A stretch of 42,224 nucleotides of DNA from Bacilli bacterium. GTDB lineage: Bacteria; Bacillota; Bacilli; Paenibacillales; NBRC-103111. Position numbers and translations under genes: made by a program. Below, piece by piece: positions 8,542-16,315 of the stretch; position 1 is the first letter of the stretch; each line of letters opens with the position of its first letter. The stretch covers positions 1 through 42,224 of the forward strand of contig JAQBPR010000262.1 of assembly GCA_028287395.1 (NCBI GenBank), in the 5' to 3' direction. The notes beneath the pieces were generated by a model, which was given only the letters and a program-made list of their open reading frames with translations, made no database searches and was not told where the DNA came from.

Positions 8542-9097
8542 GTGGATATGCTACTTAGCAGCATTAAAGATTATGTTCAAAAAGATAATGCGAGCTATGC
8601 AATTCTTATAAATGGTGAGTGGGGTAATGGTTGTTTAAAAATCAAAATGACCCTTTTATTTCAAGCGACAATAGAATAATATTGGAATTAATAAAAGATA
8701 CATTACAAATGACAGCCAATGATTCTGATGCAAACTTTCATCGATATATTTGGAATTTTATTCCTATTTTGGCTCGCTTGATCTAGAAGAGCAAAGAATT
8801 GTCTCGGGCGATTGGGGTAATATTCGTAATTTTTAATTAGCGTTAGAAGAAAATCATAATATATAATTGGAATGAGCGAAGATATTCAATGTCTATTCAT
8901 AATTCGGTATAAAATCATTGGAATATCTGCAGTTATTTTTTACCCGTCGGATATATTTTAGAGTATACAAACATTGCAGGTACTTTGATGAGTAAAAAAA
9001 ATTTGATGTAAGATCAAGATTGTTTATGTCGGAGTTAGACGGATATGAAAGTTCAATTTTTGATATTGGAAAAGAAGTGAGCAGAATTCCACTATGA
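8542..9097 (+). pseudogene. Decayed KAP-family P-loop NTPase gene
   Basis: The first 33 codons (start GTG 8542 or ATG 8548, with AGAGGTGAT upstream) encode DNASYAILINGEWGNG, the N-terminal P-loop region of KAP-type NTPases (YAILINGxWGxGKT). The frame then shifts at the P-loop itself. The continuation, in another frame, is WLFKNQNDPFISSDNR and so on to a stop at 8784-8786. Further coding-like pieces follow, the last being a segment containing RLFMSELDGYESSIFDIGKE that ends at 9097. At least two frameshifts and several stops make it non-functional. KAP ATPases are often membrane-linked defence components, which fits its place beside Hachiman. Confidence 0.6.
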
Positions 9098-9407
9098 CAA
9101 CACGAAAAATTGTCTAAAATCAGTGGACGAAAAAAGGTAGCTTCTATTTTTACCAGAATCGGATAAAAAACATTTACTCACTGCAATTCAAATCAAATTT
9201 TTCAACCGAAAACAATAATAAATACACATCCATAGTATCGTTCCAAGATAAGCGATTAACATGACATATCCAATGAACTTTAAGCACAACATGATCACTT
9301 CCAGAAATTTATATATGAATTGTTCCTTTGAAATGGGTCATCACCTCTAACTTATTAACGAATTTACAAGGGCTTTTTACTAAATTATAGACAATTGATT
9401 CTTATAA
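9098..9407. other. Intergenic region before the XRE regulator
   Basis: No gene is visible on either strand. The AT-rich, coding-like debris of the previous region fades out here, and the sequence from about 9.4 kb on has the composition of the exopolysaccharide region. Confidence 0.4.
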
Positions 9408-9430
9408 GTACAATTATATTTATTTTGTAC
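9408..9430. promoter_or_regulatory. Palindromic operator upstream of the XRE gene
   Basis: GTACAA (9408-9413) and TTGTAC (9425-9430) form perfect 6-bp arms around an 11-bp AT-only spacer. The site lies 66 bp before the XRE start codon, with TTGATT (9395-9400) just upstream as a possible -35. This is the usual geometry for an autoregulated helix-turn-helix repressor. Binding by the adjacent protein is inference. Confidence 0.5.
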
Positions 9431-9462
9431 CTATAGTATTGTTATCTGTTTATTGGAATTTG

Positions 9463-9489
9463 TCTACACTTCTTATAAAGGAGTGTAGA
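9463..9489 (+). promoter_or_regulatory. Inverted repeat enclosing the XRE ribosome-binding site
   Basis: TCTACACT (9463-9470) is repeated as AGTGTAGA (9482-9489), with an 11-nt loop between. The Shine-Dalgarno sequence AAAGGAG (9477-9483) sits in the loop and at the base of the right arm, so a folded mRNA would limit ribosome access. The same sequence could instead be a second operator. Confidence 0.5.
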
Positions 9490-9495
9490 ACCGTT

Positions 9496-9825
9496 GTGAA
9501 AAAAACTGTACATCAACTTGTAGGAGCAAAGGTAAGGGAAATTCGACATACAAAAGGACTTTCGCAAGAAAAGTTGGCCGAGCTGGCTGATACCCACTAT
9601 TCCTATATTGGCGGGCTTGAACGTGGAGATCGGAACATAACGATCGGGACTTTGGAGAAAGTTGCTATTGCTTTAGAAATCGATTTTTTTGAACTTTTCG
9701 ACCTTGGAATAGTGGTTTTAAAAGGTAATAGCAAGATCATGAATGATATCATCGAGCTGCTGCTTAACAAGAACGAACATGAGCTGTCCAAAATATTTAA
9801 TATCCTTAATGAAATGTATAAATAG
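9496..9825 (+). CDS. XRE-family helix-turn-helix regulator
   Basis: A 109-residue regulator. Residues ~9-65 form a Cro/C1-type helix-turn-helix: VREIRHTKGLSQEKLAELAD as first helices, then HYSYIGGLERGDRNITIGTL as recognition and following helices. The C-terminal ~40 residues are helical and likely dimerise. The start is taken as GTG 9496, because AAAGGAG lies upstream and the HTH begins at the right distance; the frame is open to 9439, but that part overlaps control sequences. A strong terminator separates it from the exopolysaccharide operon. By position it resembles SinR-type regulators of matrix polysaccharide, but the short C-terminus gives no proof of that. Confidence 0.85.
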   Translation: MKKTVHQLVGAKVREIRHTKGLSQEKLAELADTHYSYIGGLERGDRNITIGTLEKVAIALEIDFFELFDLGIVVLKGNSKIMNDIIELLLNKNEHELSKIFNILNEMYK

Positions 9826-10000
9826 GAAAGCATATGCGACTGATGAGGGATACTAATGAAGATGTATGTTGAGGTGACGGATGGAACGGTATTTAAGCCA
9901 TTTGCATATTAAAAAGACAAGCTCTTTAAACAAACAGGATATAATAAAAGTATTGCTTTAAAAATAACGATACTTCTCATGATTTTCAAAAATTCATAGC

Positions 10001-10042
10001 CCCGTATTAGCCTGTTTTCTAAGCTAATACGGGCCTTTTTTT
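10001..10042 (+). terminator. Terminator of the XRE gene
   Basis: A perfect 11-bp stem (CCCGTATTAGC at 10001-10011, GCTAATACGGG at 10023-10033) is followed by CC and seven T. It closes the XRE transcript, so the operon behind it needs its own promoter. The 9826-10000 stretch contains only a few very short reading frames. Confidence 0.92.
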
Positions 10043-10050
10043 GCGTTGTG

Positions 10051-10070
10051 ACAAATCATTGAATATTTGT
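10051..10070. promoter_or_regulatory. Palindrome in the exopolysaccharide operon promoter region
   Basis: ACAAAT (10051-10056) and ATTTGT (10065-10070) form perfect arms with an 8-bp spacer. The site lies between the terminator and the first operon gene, 100 bp before its start codon. A possible -35 (TTGTGA, 10046-10051) touches its left arm. It is a candidate regulator site; no confident -10 was found. Confidence 0.35.
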
Positions 10071-10170
10071 TAATACGGGTTTTATTAAACATAACTTGCT
10101 CAAGGACATCATACGATGGAGAGAGATTGGTTCGCTATACAAGTTAAAAATATTGACGAAGGAGAGTATT

Positions 10171-10944
10171 ATGGAATTCGAATTGGAGGATATAGCTAAA
10201 CTGTTCCGACGCAGGTTGCTATTCATTTCAGCGTTGACTTTATTTTCTGTCATGGCCATCGGGTATTACAGTTTCTATGTCATCAAGCCAGATTATGAGG
10301 CTACAGCTACTTTGCTCGTCCAAAGTGACAATGGCGGGGAAAAATCTCAAGTAAATGATATTGTCGCAAACCAAAAACTGGTGATTACGTATGGAGAAAT
10401 TATAAAAAGCAATCGCATCGCCGCAGAGGTGATCCATCGACTGCATTTGAAATTGCCGGTGGAGCAGCTGCTTAGCCAAATAAAAATTAGAACCAACGGT
10501 GAATCGCTGCTGACTACCTTGATTGTTACGGATCATGATCCCAAACAAGCGGTGACGATTGCCAATACTTTTGCAGCTGCCTTCAATGATAATCTGGGAA
10601 CGATTATGCATGTCAATAATGTGCTTATTCTGGATGAGGCTAAAATTTCAGATCATCCGAAACCGGTAAATCCGAAGCCTCTTTTGAACATAGCGGTGGC
10701 TTTTATTTTAAGCATTCTGACAAGTGTTGGGATTTCTGTATGGTTGGAGTTATCGCATAAAACCGTGAAGAATAGCAAGGATATTCGGCATGATCTTCAG
10801 CTGCCTGTACTTGGAGTTGTCGGAAAATTGAAGCCCAGCAAGCGGATATTGAAAAAAATTCAGAAGATGAATCGGGAAGGTGCGAGTGAAGGTGTACAAG
10901 AGAGCGTCCAAATTGTTTTATCTCGAGGAACCGAAATCCTCTAA
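10171..10944 (+). CDS. Wzz/YveK-type polysaccharide co-polymerase (BY-kinase activator)
   Basis: A 257-residue membrane protein of the Wzz/CapA family that sets chain length and activates the partner tyrosine kinase. It has a first membrane helix at ~16-37 (LLFISALTLFSVMAIGYYSF), an extracellular helical domain, the proline-rich HPKPVNPKP just before the second helix, and that helix at ~172-195. The C-terminal cytoplasmic tail (~60 residues) ends inside the next gene. The start at 10171 has AAGGAGAG five bases upstream; the frame is open to 10096 without a ribosome-binding site. It is the first gene of the operon. Confidence 0.88.
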   Translation: MEFELEDIAKLFRRRLLFISALTLFSVMAIGYYSFYVIKPDYEATATLLVQSDNGGEKSQVNDIVANQKLVITYGEIIKSNRIAAEVIHRLHLKLPVEQLLSQIKIRTNGESLLTTLIVTDHDPKQAVTIANTFAAAFNDNLGTIMHVNNVLILDEAKISDHPKPVNPKPLLNIAVAFILSILTSVGISVWLELSHKTVKNSKDIRHDLQLPVLGVVGKLKPSKRILKKIQKMNREGASEGVQESVQIVLSRGTEIL

Positions 10945-11554
10945 CGCGTTGGCATTCCAGTTGATTCATACGAACATTCATTATTCCCGAATGAATGGGA
11001 AAATGAATGCGCTTATGGTGACAAGCGCGAACCCTGGAGAGGGGAAAACTACGATAGCGTGCAACCTAGCTGTAGCCATGGCTCAATCAGGAAAAAAAGT
11101 ACTGCTTATGGATGGGGATCTAAGAAAACCAGCGATTCATACGATGTTTGATATCTCGAATAAAATGGGCTTAACCAGCTTGCTTGTCGATCAGGCCAGA
11201 GTAGAGGATTGCATTCAACCTATCCCAGGTCAACCAGGTTTGATTGTGCTTCCAACGGGACCGACCTCACCAAATCCAACGGAATTGCTTGGGTCAGAAG
11301 GCATGCATTTCTTGTTTGCGGAATTGAAAGAGGCATTTGATACCGTTTTAATAGACTCACCCTCGGTTTTATCTTATGCGGACTCTTTGCTGCTGGCTAA
11401 ATTAGCGGAAGGCATCATTCTCGTCATGCGATCCGGTAAAGTCCATCAGCAGGATGCTCGCAAAGCAAAATTGCTGATTGAGCAAACAGGGGCGAATTTA
11501 ATCGGAGCCATACTGAATTACACCGGATGGCGTAAAAAAAGCCGTGATGAGTAG
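10886..11554 (+). CDS. CpsD/CapB-type bacterial tyrosine kinase
   Basis: A 222-residue cytoplasmic BY-kinase that works with the Wzz-like protein to control polymer export. Walker A is ANPGEGKTT, Walker A' is VLLMDGDLRKP and Walker B is TVLIDSPS, all intact. The end, LNYTGWRKKSRDE, has a single tyrosine and lacks the usual C-terminal tyrosine cluster that is autophosphorylated. The start is GTG; I chose 10886 because GGGAAGG lies five bases upstream, but GTG 10880 or 10892 are possible. It overlaps the preceding gene by about 60 bp, which is long for this gene pair. Confidence 0.86.
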   Translation: MKVYKRASKLFYLEEPKSSNALAFQLIHTNIHYSRMNGKMNALMVTSANPGEGKTTIACNLAVAMAQSGKKVLLMDGDLRKPAIHTMFDISNKMGLTSLLVDQARVEDCIQPIPGQPGLIVLPTGPTSPNPTELLGSEGMHFLFAELKEAFDTVLIDSPSVLSYADSLLLAKLAEGIILVMRSGKVHQQDARKAKLLIEQTGANLIGAILNYTGWRKKSRDE

Positions 11555-12842
11555 AATGCGGATGAAATGGGGAGAACGAAAATTGACGCTGCAAAGCCTC
11601 TGGTTTTTGCTGGGGAATGTGATGTATTCCGGCTCGCAGTTTGCCATCATCAGCTTGCTGACCAAATTCGGGACAACACAGGCGGTGGGACAATATGCTT
11701 TGGGACTTGCGATAACGGCTCCCGTTTTTATGCTATCAAACCTGCAGTTGCGAACGGTGTTTGTTGTCGATACCAGTAAGCGTTATACCTTTGGCGAATA
11801 TCTCGGATTAAGAATGGCAACCACGTTGGTGGCTATATCGATTACGATCGGAATCATTTTTTTAGGCCGTTACTATACGGAGACGGCTATAGTGATATTT
11901 CTCATGGGACTTTGCCGGATCATAGAAGCTTTCTCGGACATATTGTTTGGGATTTTTCAAAAGAATGAACGGATGGATCATATTTCTCTTTCGAAGGTAG
12001 CGAAAGGCTTGATGTCTATTCTATGTTTTTCTGTGATATTTACCCTGACCCATAGTTTAGTTGTTTCATTAGCTGCCATGCTGCTGGGATGGTTATTTAT
12101 CCTGGTTTTTTATGACTTGCGCACGGTCCGCAAATACATAAAAGTTACGATTCAATGGCAATGGAAGACTTTGCTGCCGCTTTTCAAAAAAAGCTTGCCA
12201 CTTGGGATTGTAGTATCCCTGATGTCGTTAAATGCTACATTGCCGCAATATTTTATTGCCCATGATTTGGGGGAGCATGCGTTGGGTATTTTCGCATCGA
12301 TTGCTTATTTAATGGTAGCCAGCAATGTGTTCATCAGTGCTTTTGGCGAAGCCTCTACGCCGCGACTGGTTGCCTTGTATAACAGCGAAAATTATCAAGG
12401 CTTTCGTACATTGCTAGGCAGATTAATCCTCATTGGCATAGGGCTTAGCGGTATCGGCTGCTTAGCGGTATGGGTGGCAGGGAAAGGACTATTGACGCTG
12501 ATTTACAACAAGGAGCTTGCTTCCTATATTCATCTTTTCTTATGGATGACGTTTCTGTCTGCTTTTACCTTCATAACTTTATTTCTCTGGTATGGCATGA
12601 CAGTCGCTCAACGCTTTAAAATTCAAATTCCTTTATTCGTTACGGTTACAGCAGTGAACACAGGGGTTTGTTGGGTACTGATTCCCAAATGGGGATTGAT
12701 GGGCGCTGTGTTTGGCATTTTAATTTCGATGATCGTGCAAACCTTGGGCAGTGTATGGGTTTTGGTTTATACGATCGCTTCCAAGAAGACCCCTAAGGGT
12801 AGGATTCGCATCGATATCCCGCTTCAATTGGAGGGGAAATAA
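11547..12842 (+). CDS. Wzx-type oligosaccharide flippase
   Basis: A 431-residue polytopic membrane protein of the MATE/MOP superfamily (polysaccharide biosynthesis protein family), with about 12 hydrophobic helices. It begins with the typical amphipathic SLWFLLGNVMYSGSQFAII helix, and a central segment NATLPQYFIAHDLGEHALG carries the common Wzx pattern. It should flip undecaprenyl-diphosphate-linked repeat units across the membrane. The start overlaps the kinase stop region (GTG 11544 or ATG 11547). It is followed two bases later by the polymerase gene, the usual Wzx-Wzy pairing. Confidence 0.87.
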   Translation: MSRMRMKWGERKLTLQSLWFLLGNVMYSGSQFAIISLLTKFGTTQAVGQYALGLAITAPVFMLSNLQLRTVFVVDTSKRYTFGEYLGLRMATTLVAISITIGIIFLGRYYTETAIVIFLMGLCRIIEAFSDILFGIFQKNERMDHISLSKVAKGLMSILCFSVIFTLTHSLVVSLAAMLLGWLFILVFYDLRTVRKYIKVTIQWQWKTLLPLFKKSLPLGIVVSLMSLNATLPQYFIAHDLGEHALGIFASIAYLMVASNVFISAFGEASTPRLVALYNSENYQGFRTLLGRLILIGIGLSGIGCLAVWVAGKGLLTLIYNKELASYIHLFLWMTFLSAFTFITLFLWYGMTVAQRFKIQIPLFVTVTAVNTGVCWVLIPKWGLMGAVFGILISMIVQTLGSVWVLVYTIASKKTPKGRIRIDIPLQLEGK

Positions 12843-12844
12843 GG

Positions 12845-14068
12845 ATGTCGCTGCTCTCGGTTCCTTTGGGTCCCGTTCATACACTAGAGGAACGACACAC
12901 CTCTACCTTGAAGCACAGCAAGGTGATCGCTTGGATAATATACGCTTACGTGCTTTTTATCCCTGTCCAGCTTGATTTTGGCGGTGCTTTTCGGTTGGCG
13001 CCTTCGGATTTATTTGTTCTGCTGGGTGTTTTTATTGCCGGAAGACAATTTCGCATCAACACGCGGGTATTTAGCTCCTGGCACTGGGGAATGCTGTTCA
13101 TTTTTGTCGGGGCTTCCGCAGTTTCGCTCATACGCAATGGGTTTCTGACCAACTACGCTTTAATTCAAAAAGATGTCGGCTTCCTTATTCTCATCCTAAC
13201 GTATCTGATGCTGACTAGCTTTGTAGATACATGGGATCGGCTTTACTATTTATTAAAATTATTTTTAATCAGTGTCCTTTGGACGAATATGCTGGCGCTT
13301 TTCGTCTTCTTCAGTGGTGTTAAATTGTCTTTTCTGATTCAGGATGCGAGATTATCCGGCATGTTGATTGATCCGAACGCTTATGGCGGATTGCTGGTTA
13401 CCGCATTCGCGGTTCATATCATGACCCAGAATAGTCAAAGACCATTAATTGGCGGCTTTATGGGATTGGTCGCGACCTTAACGCTGAGCTGCGGTATTGT
13501 ATTGACCTTCTCGCGGTCTTCGTGGATTGGTCTGGCGTTTATTCTGATGGTGCTCACCTTTTTGAAGCCGAAAGCTATTTTCAAAATTGCCATAGGCTTT
13601 GCCGCTTCCTTTTCTGTTCTCTTGATTTATAAAGGGGTCGACTACCTGAACGTTTTGACGGAAATGTCGAGTCGTCCTTCGCAAATCCAATCGCGGTTGG
13701 ACATTCTGGGTCAAGCATCGATCATGATCAACCAAAGTCCGTTGTTTGGCATCGGACTCGGTACATACAATCACGATTTACGCATTATTATCCATAATTC
13801 ACCGATATGGTTTCTTACTGAATTCGGCGTGTTTGGCTTGTTGATGTATATAGGATTTATGCTGTGGATTTTCGTGACCGGCTTTCGTTCGATGCGAGCC
13901 GCTGAGCCTGCACACCGTCCGGTGATTATTGCTTTTATTCTCACTCAAGTTGCGATGATGGGACTCTCCATGGGAATCGAGGCCTTATATCAACGGTATT
14001 GGTGGTTAATGATGGGGTTATGTGCAGCCAGCTTTCAGTTGACTGCTCAAAAGCATAATAAAATTTAG
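12845..14068 (+). CDS. Wzy/O-antigen ligase-family polymerase
   Basis: A 407-residue membrane protein with about 11-12 hydrophobic helices and the O-antigen ligase/polymerase (Wzy_C-type) signature. RLSGMLIDPNAYGGLLVTA and LTFSRSSWIGLAFIL flank the large loop, which contains SPLFGIGLGTYNHDLR and IIHNSPIWFLTEFGVFGLL. The family joins repeat units in the outer leaflet. GGAGGGG lies 7 bases before ATG 12845. Polymerase rather than ligase is inferred from the operon context in a Gram-positive genome. Confidence 0.86.
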   Translation: MSLLSVPLGPVHTLEERHTSTLKHSKVIAWIIYAYVLFIPVQLDFGGAFRLAPSDLFVLLGVFIAGRQFRINTRVFSSWHWGMLFIFVGASAVSLIRNGFLTNYALIQKDVGFLILILTYLMLTSFVDTWDRLYYLLKLFLISVLWTNMLALFVFFSGVKLSFLIQDARLSGMLIDPNAYGGLLVTAFAVHIMTQNSQRPLIGGFMGLVATLTLSCGIVLTFSRSSWIGLAFILMVLTFLKPKAIFKIAIGFAASFSVLLIYKGVDYLNVLTEMSSRPSQIQSRLDILGQASIMINQSPLFGIGLGTYNHDLRIIIHNSPIWFLTEFGVFGLLMYIGFMLWIFVTGFRSMRAAEPAHRPVIIAFILTQVAMMGLSMGIEALYQRYWWLMMGLCAASFQLTAQKHNKI

Positions 14069-14089
14069 GGCAAGCGAAAGGGGAAAGTT

Positions 14090-15094
14090 ATGAATTTTTT
14101 AATGACGAGTGTAGGGCGCAGGGTCAGTTTAATGCAGTATTTCAAAAAAGAACTGAATGCCATAGGAGCTAAAGTGATTGCCATAGATTCCGATTCGATG
14201 GCTTCTGCATTGTATTTTGCCGATCATTATGAGATTGTTCCGCTGATTACCTCACCTGACTATATTGATGTGCTTCTCGGTCTTTGCCAAAAGTATGATA
14301 TTCAAGGCATTGTGACACTGATCGATCCGGAGCTATCGATTTTGACCAAGCATAAGCAGTTATTTTTGTCTCATGGCGTGACACTGGTAGTGTCTGATCC
14401 AGAAGTGATTGAAATTTGCTTCGATAAAAAACAGACCTACGATTATTTAACCAGCTTCGGCATATCCGCAGTTCCGACTTACAGTGGATTTGAAGAGGTG
14501 GAAACGGCGCTTAAGGACGGGAATTTGATGTTTCCGATGTTTGCAAAACCTCGACGGGGGAGCAGCAGCATGGGCATCCAGATTCTTTATTCCGAAATTG
14601 ATTTGAACTACAGGCTAGGGCTTGGAGCGGACGACATCTTTCAACCTCTGATGCAAGGGAAGGAATATTGCACGGATGCCTATGTGGATATGGTATCCGA
14701 AAAACCAGTCAGCATTTTTGGCAAGCAAAAAGTATTGATGCGGGCAGGTGAGGCGGATAAATCGATTTCGGTTAAAGATCCCGAGCTGTTTGATCTGGTG
14801 ATTCGGGTGCTGGAGGTTTTGCCGATTAAAGGGCCAGTGGATATGGATTTTTTCAAGACAGAGGCAGGGTATGTGATATCGGAAATCAATCCTCGCTTCG
14901 GGGGTGGTTATCCGCATGCATATGAAGCGGGTCAGAATTTCATCCAATACTTAATCAAAAATTTGCAAGGCGAGCCTCACGAAAGTGAAATCGGACAATA
15001 TCAGCAGGGGATTGTGATGATGAAATACGATCAGGTGCTGATTCGTCTTGAATCGGAAACAGCTGCAGGGATAGAGCTGCTCTCTCATGTTTGA
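14090..15094 (+). CDS. ATP-grasp ligase (carbamoyl-phosphate-synthase-like)
   Basis: A 334-residue cytoplasmic ATP-grasp enzyme. The N-terminal pre-ATP-grasp domain begins MNFLMTSVGRRVSLMQYF. The ATP-binding part includes MFPMFAKPRRGSSSMGI, and the metal site is in VISEINPRFGGGYPHAYEAG, all near-standard for the CarB-like group found in polysaccharide and peptide clusters. Such enzymes form an amide or similar bond by way of an acyl-phosphate. The substrate is unknown; joining an amino acid or other acid to an amino sugar would fit the cluster. AAGGGGAAAG precedes the start, and the end overlaps the next gene by 8 bp. Confidence 0.8.
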   Translation: MNFLMTSVGRRVSLMQYFKKELNAIGAKVIAIDSDSMASALYFADHYEIVPLITSPDYIDVLLGLCQKYDIQGIVTLIDPELSILTKHKQLFLSHGVTLVVSDPEVIEICFDKKQTYDYLTSFGISAVPTYSGFEEVETALKDGNLMFPMFAKPRRGSSSMGIQILYSEIDLNYRLGLGADDIFQPLMQGKEYCTDAYVDMVSEKPVSIFGKQKVLMRAGEADKSISVKDPELFDLVIRVLEVLPIKGPVDMDFFKTEAGYVISEINPRFGGGYPHAYEAGQNFIQYLIKNLQGEPHESEIGQYQQGIVMMKYDQVLIRLESETAAGIELLSHV

Positions 15095-16289
15095 TGGTGT
15101 CCCTCCTAAAGTAGCGCTCGTGGCATCGATCTACGGTCATTTGACAGGCTTCCATTTACCTTATATTCAGCTGCTGCAAAAGCACGGCTGTGAGGTGCAC
15201 GCCTATGCAAAGTTTGGGACTGAAAAGACGAAGCTGGCAGAATGGGGCGTGGTTTGCCACGATATTCCCTTCTGTCGAAGTCCGCTTAAATGGGGGAACG
15301 GAAAGGCTCTGCTTCAGCTCATAAAAAGCTTTCGGATTGAAAAATTTCAAATAGTACATGTACATACACCTGTTGCAGCGTTGCTTGGACGAATTGCGGC
15401 TCGATGGACTCGTGTCCCATTTACACTTTATACAGCACATGGGCTGCACTTTTATAAGGGAGCACCGCTGGCAAACTGGTTTATTTATTATCCAGTAGAG
15501 TGGTTAATGTCCCGCTGGACAGATATTCTCATTACGATCAATCGCGAGGATTATGAAAGGGTTCGTAAATTTCCGGTCCGAATGCGCAGCGAATATGTAC
15601 GCGGGGTAGGGCTGGACACTCAGATCTACCAAGGACTTTTGGATTCACCTAAAGAGCTGAGAGAAAGTAAAAGAAGGGAATTAGGTATCACTTCGGATGC
15701 CTTCATTCTATTGTGTATCGCCGAGCTGAATCAGAATAAAAACCAAAAGCAGCTGCTCGAAGCCGTGCGAATTTTAGTTCAAAGGGGGAGATTGGTTCAT
15801 TGTTTATTTGCTGGAACAGGAGAAATGGAAGCAAAGCTTAGGGAATACGCACATGAATGGGGGGTGGAAGATCACATTCATTTTCTTGGGTATCGCAAGG
15901 ATATACCCGAGCTTCTTACGGCTTGTGACACTGTGTGCTTAGCTTCAAGGCGAGAAGGTCTCCCGCGGGCTGTAATGGAAGCAATGGCTGCGGGTAAGCC
16001 TGTCGTTGGCACGAGAATCCGCGGTATCCGCGATTTGGTAGTGCATGGGGAAACGGGCTTTCTGGTGCCGTTTGCCAATGCTGGTTCGACAGCCGATGCT
16101 TTATTGCAGCTTGTAGATTATCCGGATTTAGCTGTAAGGATGGGGCTTGCTGGGCAACGAGCAGTGGAACAGTTTGCGATAACTTCGATTGTGGATGAAA
16201 TGGAAACGATTTATTTGCAAGGTCTTCGTAAGGCAGCAACAACTGTTTTAGCGGTTTCGCCTGAATGGGTTGGAACGAAAGAAGGTTAA
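15087..16289 (+). CDS. GT4-family glycosyltransferase (EpsD-like)
   Basis: A 400-residue retaining glycosyltransferase of the GT-B fold. The N-terminal domain carries KVALVASIYGHLTGFHLPYI and FQIVHVHTPVAALLGRIAAR, then TLYTAHGLHFYKGAPLANW, closely like EpsD of Bacillus subtilis matrix polysaccharide. The C-terminal nucleotide-sugar site includes FLGYRKDIPELLTACDTVCL and SRREGLPRAVMEAMAAGKPV. It acts on the inner membrane face and adds a sugar to the lipid-linked primer. It overlaps the ATP-grasp gene by 8 bp. Confidence 0.9.
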   Translation: MFDGVPPKVALVASIYGHLTGFHLPYIQLLQKHGCEVHAYAKFGTEKTKLAEWGVVCHDIPFCRSPLKWGNGKALLQLIKSFRIEKFQIVHVHTPVAALLGRIAARWTRVPFTLYTAHGLHFYKGAPLANWFIYYPVEWLMSRWTDILITINREDYERVRKFPVRMRSEYVRGVGLDTQIYQGLLDSPKELRESKRRELGITSDAFILLCIAELNQNKNQKQLLEAVRILVQRGRLVHCLFAGTGEMEAKLREYAHEWGVEDHIHFLGYRKDIPELLTACDTVCLASRREGLPRAVMEAMAAGKPVVGTRIRGIRDLVVHGETGFLVPFANAGSTADALLQLVDYPDLAVRMGLAGQRAVEQFAITSIVDEMETIYLQGLRKAATTVLAVSPEWVGTKEG

Positions 16290-16315
16290 AAATAAGGGAT
16301 ATAAAGGGTGGATGT

